The translations under genes were made by a program, and so were the position numbers. Below, in pieces: positions 6,085 through 10,113 of a stretch of DNA of 10,113 nt (its first letter is position 1; each line of letters starts with the position of its first letter). The stretch lies in contig DXYG01000093.1 of the NCBI GenBank assembly GCA_019415925.1, positions 1 to 10,113 on the forward strand, in the 5' to 3' direction. Source of the DNA: Clostridiales bacterium (lineage in GTDB: Bacteria; Bacillota; Clostridia; Oscillospirales; Acutalibacteraceae). The notes beneath the pieces were generated by a model, which did no database searches, had not been told where the DNA came from, and saw only the letters and a program-made list of their open reading frames with translations.

Positions 6085-6951
6085 CTATTCTGCAAAGCTG
6101 TGCTTTCGTTCGAAAATGAAGAAAGCAAGCAGTACAATTATCATAAACACTGACAAAATTATTGAGGCTGAGGACAATCTCGGATAATTTAGATTGTAGT
6201 AATTATTATTGATAAAGTTTTGCAGAAAATAGACATTTGAATTCGGATAATCACCAAACAATGCAAAGACCTCACGGAAGATTTTGAAAGAATAAATCAA
6301 TTCCATAAGGAAAACAAAAAATGTTGTCGGTGTAATCATCGGTATAGTAATTCTTGTAACTATTTGAAATGAACTTGCACCATCAAGCCTTGCGCTTTCA
6401 TAGAGTGTCTGCGACACATTGGCAAGTCCGGCCGTAAACAAAATCACACAAAATCCGCAGTATTTCCAAACGTAAATAAAAATTATCATCACCATTGAAA
6501 ATTCGGAATTAAAAAATTCAACGGTATTAAATCCAAGGGAATTCAAAAGTCCGTTTACTGCGCCGTAATCGTCAAATATCACCTGCCACACGCAAATAAG
6601 AGAAGCAACAGGCACAACAACAGGGATTAGCAAAGCACTTCTGAAAAACGACGATATTTTCTTAAAAGAATTAAGAAACAAAGCTATCAAAAACGAAATC
6701 ACCATTAAAAGCGGTATTGCTACAACAGTAAATATTGCTGTATTTTTAAGAGCGAGCAAAAATGTATTATTTTGAAAAAGCTGTATGTAATTTTCTATTC
6801 CTACAAAAGTGTTTCCAACGTATAGGCTTTTTATAAAACAAATTATGTATGGTACAACGTAAAATACTGATATTCCTAAAAATGATGGCAATATAAACAG
6901 ATATGCTGCTATATGCTCCTTTCTTTTTCTTCTCAACAATTTTCTTTTCAT
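6085..6951 (-). CDS. MalF-like carbohydrate-type ABC importer permease
   Basis: This 288-residue permease has six predicted helices, a basic N-terminus (MKRKLLRRKRKEH), and the coupling motif YESARLDGASSFQIV at 184-198 followed by IP. It is the partner of the MalG-like protein. I chose ATG 6951, which follows the exporter stop (6956-6958) by 4 nt and has CAGGAAT upstream overlapping that stop; this is typical translational coupling. An in-frame ATG at 6987 would overlap the exporter gene by 32 nt and has only a GGA immediately before it. In ordinary sugar operons this gene directly follows the binding protein; here the C39 exporter gene lies between them. GC in parts of this gene and the MalG-like gene is near 40% by hand counts, higher than in the exporter. 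Confidence 0.9.
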   Translation of the reverse strand: MKRKLLRRKRKEHIAAYLFILPSFLGISVFYVVPYIICFIKSLYVGNTFVGIENYIQLFQNNTFLLALKNTAIFTVVAIPLLMVISFLIALFLNSFKKISSFFRSALLIPVVVPVASLICVWQVIFDDYGAVNGLLNSLGFNTVEFFNSEFSMVMIIFIYVWKYCGFCVILFTAGLANVSQTLYESARLDGASSFQIVTRITIPMITPTTFFVFLMELIYSFKIFREVFALFGDYPNSNVYFLQNFINNNYYNLNYPRLSSASIILSVFMIIVLLAFFIFERKHSFAE

Positions 6952-6955
6952 AATA

Positions 6956-9121
6956 TCATTCCTGAATATTGTTCTTATCTTGTCCATTCCAAAGTTGATA
7001 ATAATACCCCCTTTGCTTTAGTAAATCGCTATGATTTCCGGTTTCAACTATCTGACCGTCTTTGAACACAAAAATCTTATCACAATCCTTTATTGTACTC
7101 AGTCTATGTGCAATAATTATTGTTGTCATATTCGCCGAAAACTTATTAATAGTATTTTCAATAGTTTTTTCGGTAATATAATCCAGATTACTCGTAGCCT
7201 CATCCATAATTAAAATTTTCGGATTTTTTATTAAAGCTCTTGCTATTGCTAAACGTTGTTTTTGACCGCCGGATAAGTTTTTGCCGTTTTCTTCTATTCT
7301 TGTGTTGTATTTTAATGGCAAGCTATTAATGTATTCCTCAAGTTCGCACATTTTGCAAACTCTTGATAAATCATTATCATTTGTATTAGAATTACCAAAT
7401 AACAAATTTTCTTTTATTGTTCCGCTAAAAAGAAAAGTATTTTGCGATATGTAAGAAACACTATTTCTTATTTGATTTATTGAAAATTCCCTTATATCAC
7501 AGGAATCAAACTTAATACTTCCTTTCTCCTGCTCATACAATCTAATAAATAATTTTGCTAAAGTGGTTTTACCTGATCCGCTCTCTCCTACAAAGGCTAT
7601 TTTTTCTCCGCAAAGAATTTCCAAATTAATGTTTTTCAGGACAAGATCTCTTGTTCCATATCTAAAATCTAAATTTGAAATTAAAATCTTTTCAAACTCT
7701 ATCTTGTTGTTGGCTTTGCCTTGTTCAGAACTATACTCCGGTGCTATATCCAAAATTTCTCCCAATCTGTCAGCCGCAACAACGGCAGTTTGAATACTTG
7801 GCTGAAGATTAATTAAATTTTTAATTGGCTCAATAAAATAACCTAAAAGCGCATTAAAAGTTATTAGTTCACCGAGTGTTAGTTCTCCCTTAATTACATA
7901 CGCAACGCCAACCCACAAAATGACAAGTTCTCCTACAACGGCAACAAACATAGTAATAGTTTGCTGACTAAGAGATAATACACCTCCGTTAAATACCTTT
8001 TTTAAAAATTTCCTATACAATTTGTCTGTTTTTTCTTTTTCGTTATCTTCCTGATTAAAAGCTTTAATAGCTTCGATACCATTTACAGTTTCAATAAATT
8101 GAGAGGTAACCTTAGAATTCATCTCCATTATTTTTCTGTTGATTTTTTTAATTGGTTTATTATATACAAAAACTATTATCCCATATAAAAAAAGCATAAC
8201 TACAGATATCAAGAATAATAGCCTGTTGCTGTTAAATAAAACTACTGCACCTACGACTGCCATAATAGTATCCATCATAATTGTTAATGACGCTTCCGAT
8301 ACAATATCTCTTATACTCGAAGCATCGCTAAATCGGGAAATAATTTCCCCGGTATCACGCATAGAATAAAACTTCATGGGTAAAATCAAAGCATGATTAT
8401 AATATCCAAGCATAATAGGGATATCAATGTTTTGCTCCATTTTTACAATTAAAAAACCTCTTAAAAAATTCAGTCCTACCTGCACAAAGAATAAACACAA
8501 AGTAATAACTGACACATAGTTCAGCATTTCTAAAGAAGAGCTTGGAACTATATTATCCATTAAAATCTGATAATAAAAAGAAGTAATAATTCCTATTGAG
8601 GTCAGTATCATAGACAGAATAAAAATTCTCAACAGTAGCCATTTTTGAGAAATAAGCAGGCAAAAAAAACTTAGTAACGTGCTTTGCTTTTTATTTCCCT
8701 TTTGCGATTTAATTGTTGGTGCAATAAGAATTAATACATTAGTCCAGATTTTAAGAAATTCTTCTTTTTTATACTTTACAATTCCTTTTGCAGGATCGGA
8801 AACTACTACAGTATCACCCTTAACTTTAGTTATAACCACATAATGCAATAAGGAATTGTCAATTACGACATGAGCAATAGCAGGCAGTGGCAATTTAGAA
8901 GTTAATGCAGTTTTATCCGCCTCAACAACCTTTTGCTGAAAGCCATAATATTCTATCACCTTAACAAGTCCATATGCACTTGTACCTTGTCGGTCTGTTC
9001 CTGCAATGTCACGGATTTTTGCTATTGAAACCTTTAAATCATATTTTCTAAAAATTGCGGCCAGACAAGCTGGGCCGCAATCTGTTTCATCGTTTTGCGA
9101 AATACATTTGAATTTAGTCAT
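6956..9121 (-). CDS. C39-peptidase-containing ABC exporter (PCAT type)
   Basis: This 721-residue protein cuts a double-glycine leader from a peptide and exports the mature part using ATP. The C39 domain (1-135) has Gln9, the catalytic Cys15 in DCGPAC, His93 in LLHYVV and Asp109 in SDPAKG. The membrane domain spans about 155-440 with six helices. The ATPase domain has Walker A GESGSGKTT at 512-520, Q-loop Gln560, signature LSGGQ at 616-620, Walker B ILIMDE at 636-641 and switch His672. All active residues are present, so it should be functional as a homodimer. Its start at ATG 9121 has AAGGTG upstream and lies 13 nt after the binding-protein gene. The family serves bacteriocins, peptide pheromones and other short peptides. 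No precursor with a double-glycine leader is found in this window. The class is certain; the substrate is unknown. Confidence 0.97.
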   Translation of the reverse strand: MTKFKCISQNDETDCGPACLAAIFRKYDLKVSIAKIRDIAGTDRQGTSAYGLVKVIEYYGFQQKVVEADKTALTSKLPLPAIAHVVIDNSLLHYVVITKVKGDTVVVSDPAKGIVKYKKEEFLKIWTNVLILIAPTIKSQKGNKKQSTLLSFFCLLISQKWLLLRIFILSMILTSIGIITSFYYQILMDNIVPSSSLEMLNYVSVITLCLFFVQVGLNFLRGFLIVKMEQNIDIPIMLGYYNHALILPMKFYSMRDTGEIISRFSDASSIRDIVSEASLTIMMDTIMAVVGAVVLFNSNRLLFLISVVMLFLYGIIVFVYNKPIKKINRKIMEMNSKVTSQFIETVNGIEAIKAFNQEDNEKEKTDKLYRKFLKKVFNGGVLSLSQQTITMFVAVVGELVILWVGVAYVIKGELTLGELITFNALLGYFIEPIKNLINLQPSIQTAVVAADRLGEILDIAPEYSSEQGKANNKIEFEKILISNLDFRYGTRDLVLKNINLEILCGEKIAFVGESGSGKTTLAKLFIRLYEQEKGSIKFDSCDIREFSINQIRNSVSYISQNTFLFSGTIKENLLFGNSNTNDNDLSRVCKMCELEEYINSLPLKYNTRIEENGKNLSGGQKQRLAIARALIKNPKILIMDEATSNLDYITEKTIENTINKFSANMTTIIIAHRLSTIKDCDKIFVFKDGQIVETGNHSDLLKQRGYYYQLWNGQDKNNIQE

Positions 9122-9134
9122 GATACACCTTAGT

Positions 9135-10113
9135 CTATTCCGTTAAATAAATTTCCGTTGCCGCCGTAATTTGGCTAGCAAACATATCCGTAGAAATATC
9201 TCCTTTTAAATATTTATCAACTATGTCACCAATTACTGACGAGTTATAATAAGTATTCTCCAAATCTTTATAATCATATAAGGTGCACTCACTTATATCC
9301 TTAATTATACCCAAATAATCTTTCCAAAATATTGAATCCACATTTTCAGAAAATTTTCTTTCTTTTTCGTCAAATTCTCCGTCTTCATTGTGATCCCACT
9401 CCTCGTTGGTTTCAACTTCAACAGCATAATCAAAAGCTTTATTATTCACCGGTAAGGATATTTGATTTGTGCCTGAAAATTCTTTATCGCTCCTACTTCC
9501 GCACCAATACTCTTGAACATCCTCGCTTAAACAATATTCAATAAATCTTAATGCCTTATCTTTTTTATCTGATTTTTGATTTATAGCTATTCCACACTCA
9601 ACATAAGCAGTTATTTTGTTCTCATCGTTAAAGTTTGGCAAAATAATAGGAGTTTTATCTTGTAAAAAAATATTGTAATAAGCAGATTTTACTCCTCCTA
9701 TCGAACCTCCCAAAAGTGACTTAGGAGTAGACAATATACAACCGTTGTTTTCCGAATCACATACATCGTAATATGTATTTACATCGGTATTATCATTATT
9801 TACCACGCTCTTAATATAATCTATATTTTCTAAAAAAACATTGGCATCAAAATTTGTTGTTTTATCATCAAAATTGACATAGCTATCTATAAATGAATAC
9901 AAAAAACTATAGTTATCACTTTCATTTCCAAAAAGCGAGTAGGAATCTTTTTCTTCTGAAAGTTTTTTAGATAATTCTATATATGAAAAATCAGTAGAAT
10001 TTAAATTGTATTCATTTAATTTTTCTTGAGTGGAAATAAATATATTTGGGCAATAAAAAAACGGTACAAAATATCGTTTTCCGTTGACTATCCCAGATTC
10101 CATTATTTTCGTG
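9135..10113 (-). CDS. Extracellular solute-binding protein (CUT1 type), 5' end off the right edge
   Basis: About 325 codons of the C-terminal part are visible; the start, signal peptide and first lobe lie beyond the right edge. The stretch SGIVNGKRYFVPFFY near the edge matches the hinge region of family 1 binding proteins, which usually read sG-vdGk-y-vP there. Later, GIAINQKSDKKDKALRFIEY is the typical helix where these proteins note the end of a repeat lobe. A segment about 227 residues after the in-window Met codon at 10103 (DHNEDGEFDEKE, 9390-9425) has the spacing of a calcium-binding EF-hand loop, uncommon in this family. It would deliver ligand to the MalF/MalG-like pair, but the C39 exporter gene lies between. 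Codons are very AT-rich: one 60-base line counts 22% GC. Ligand is unknown. Confidence 0.85.
   Translation of the reverse strand, partial: TKIMESGIVNGKRYFVPFFYCPNIFISTQEKLNEYNLNSTDFSYIELSKKLSEEKDSYSLFGNESDNYSFLYSFIDSYVNFDDKTTNFDANVFLENIDYIKSVVNNDNTDVNTYYDVCDSENNGCILSTPKSLLGGSIGGVKSAYYNIFLQDKTPIILPNFNDENKITAYVECGIAINQKSDKKDKALRFIEYCLSEDVQEYWCGSRSDKEFSGTNQISLPVNNKAFDYAVEVETNEEWDHNEDGEFDEKERKFSENVDSIFWKDYLGIIKDISECTLYDYKDLENTYYNSSVIGDIVDKYLKGDISTDMFASQITAATEIYLTE

Noticed and set aside
6952..6987. Upstream ATG start for the MalF-like permease
   Set aside because: It overlaps the exporter gene by 32 nt and lacks a properly spaced ribosome binding site; ATG 6951 has one and directly follows the exporter stop.
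1..10113. CRISPR array, tandem repeats, insertion sequence ends
   Set aside because: No regularly spaced direct repeats and no transposase other than the serine recombinase were seen.

Overview
The window looks like a Clostridia genome of the gut or rumen Oscillospiraceae/Ruminococcus type. The evidence is low GC, strong AGGAGG-like ribosome binding sites, TTG and GTG starts, and small genes typical of integrative elements in that group. Every gene I can support is on the minus strand, so transcription runs from the right edge to the left edge. The species is inference.

Left third (1-2922): one end of an integrative/conjugative element. In transcription order it holds a sigma-70 region-4-like DNA-binding protein (2203-2772), a gene-free stretch of about 460 bp that folds into many stems and probably encodes a structured RNA or leader (about 1831-2157), a perfect 13-bp hairpin (1776-1812), a 40-residue DUF3789-type membrane peptide, a 60-residue TnpW-like peptide starting at TTG, and a large serine recombinase cut by the left edge. 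The sigma-like gene has a candidate promoter overlapped by one arm of an 11-bp inverted repeat. Its Shine-Dalgarno sequence lies inside a 17-bp hairpin that is followed by a short U run.

Right two thirds (2961-10113): seven tightly packed genes that read as one operon. In order they are a solute-binding protein (5' end off the right edge, with an EF-hand-like loop), a complete C39-peptidase ABC exporter, a MalF-like and a MalG-like importer permease, a very small HlyD/MacA-like adaptor, a MacB/FtsX-like permease, and a two-helix membrane protein I do not recognise. Gaps are 3 to 36 nt.

The operon mixes three transporter types: peptide maturation and export, binding-protein-dependent import, and a MacB-type extracytoplasmic module. 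Only the C39 exporter carries its own ATPase here. A plausible reading, which is inference, is a cargo operon of the mobile element that matures and exports a double-glycine peptide and captures, senses or clears a related ligand. No precursor peptide is visible; one would have to lie to the right of the window or elsewhere.
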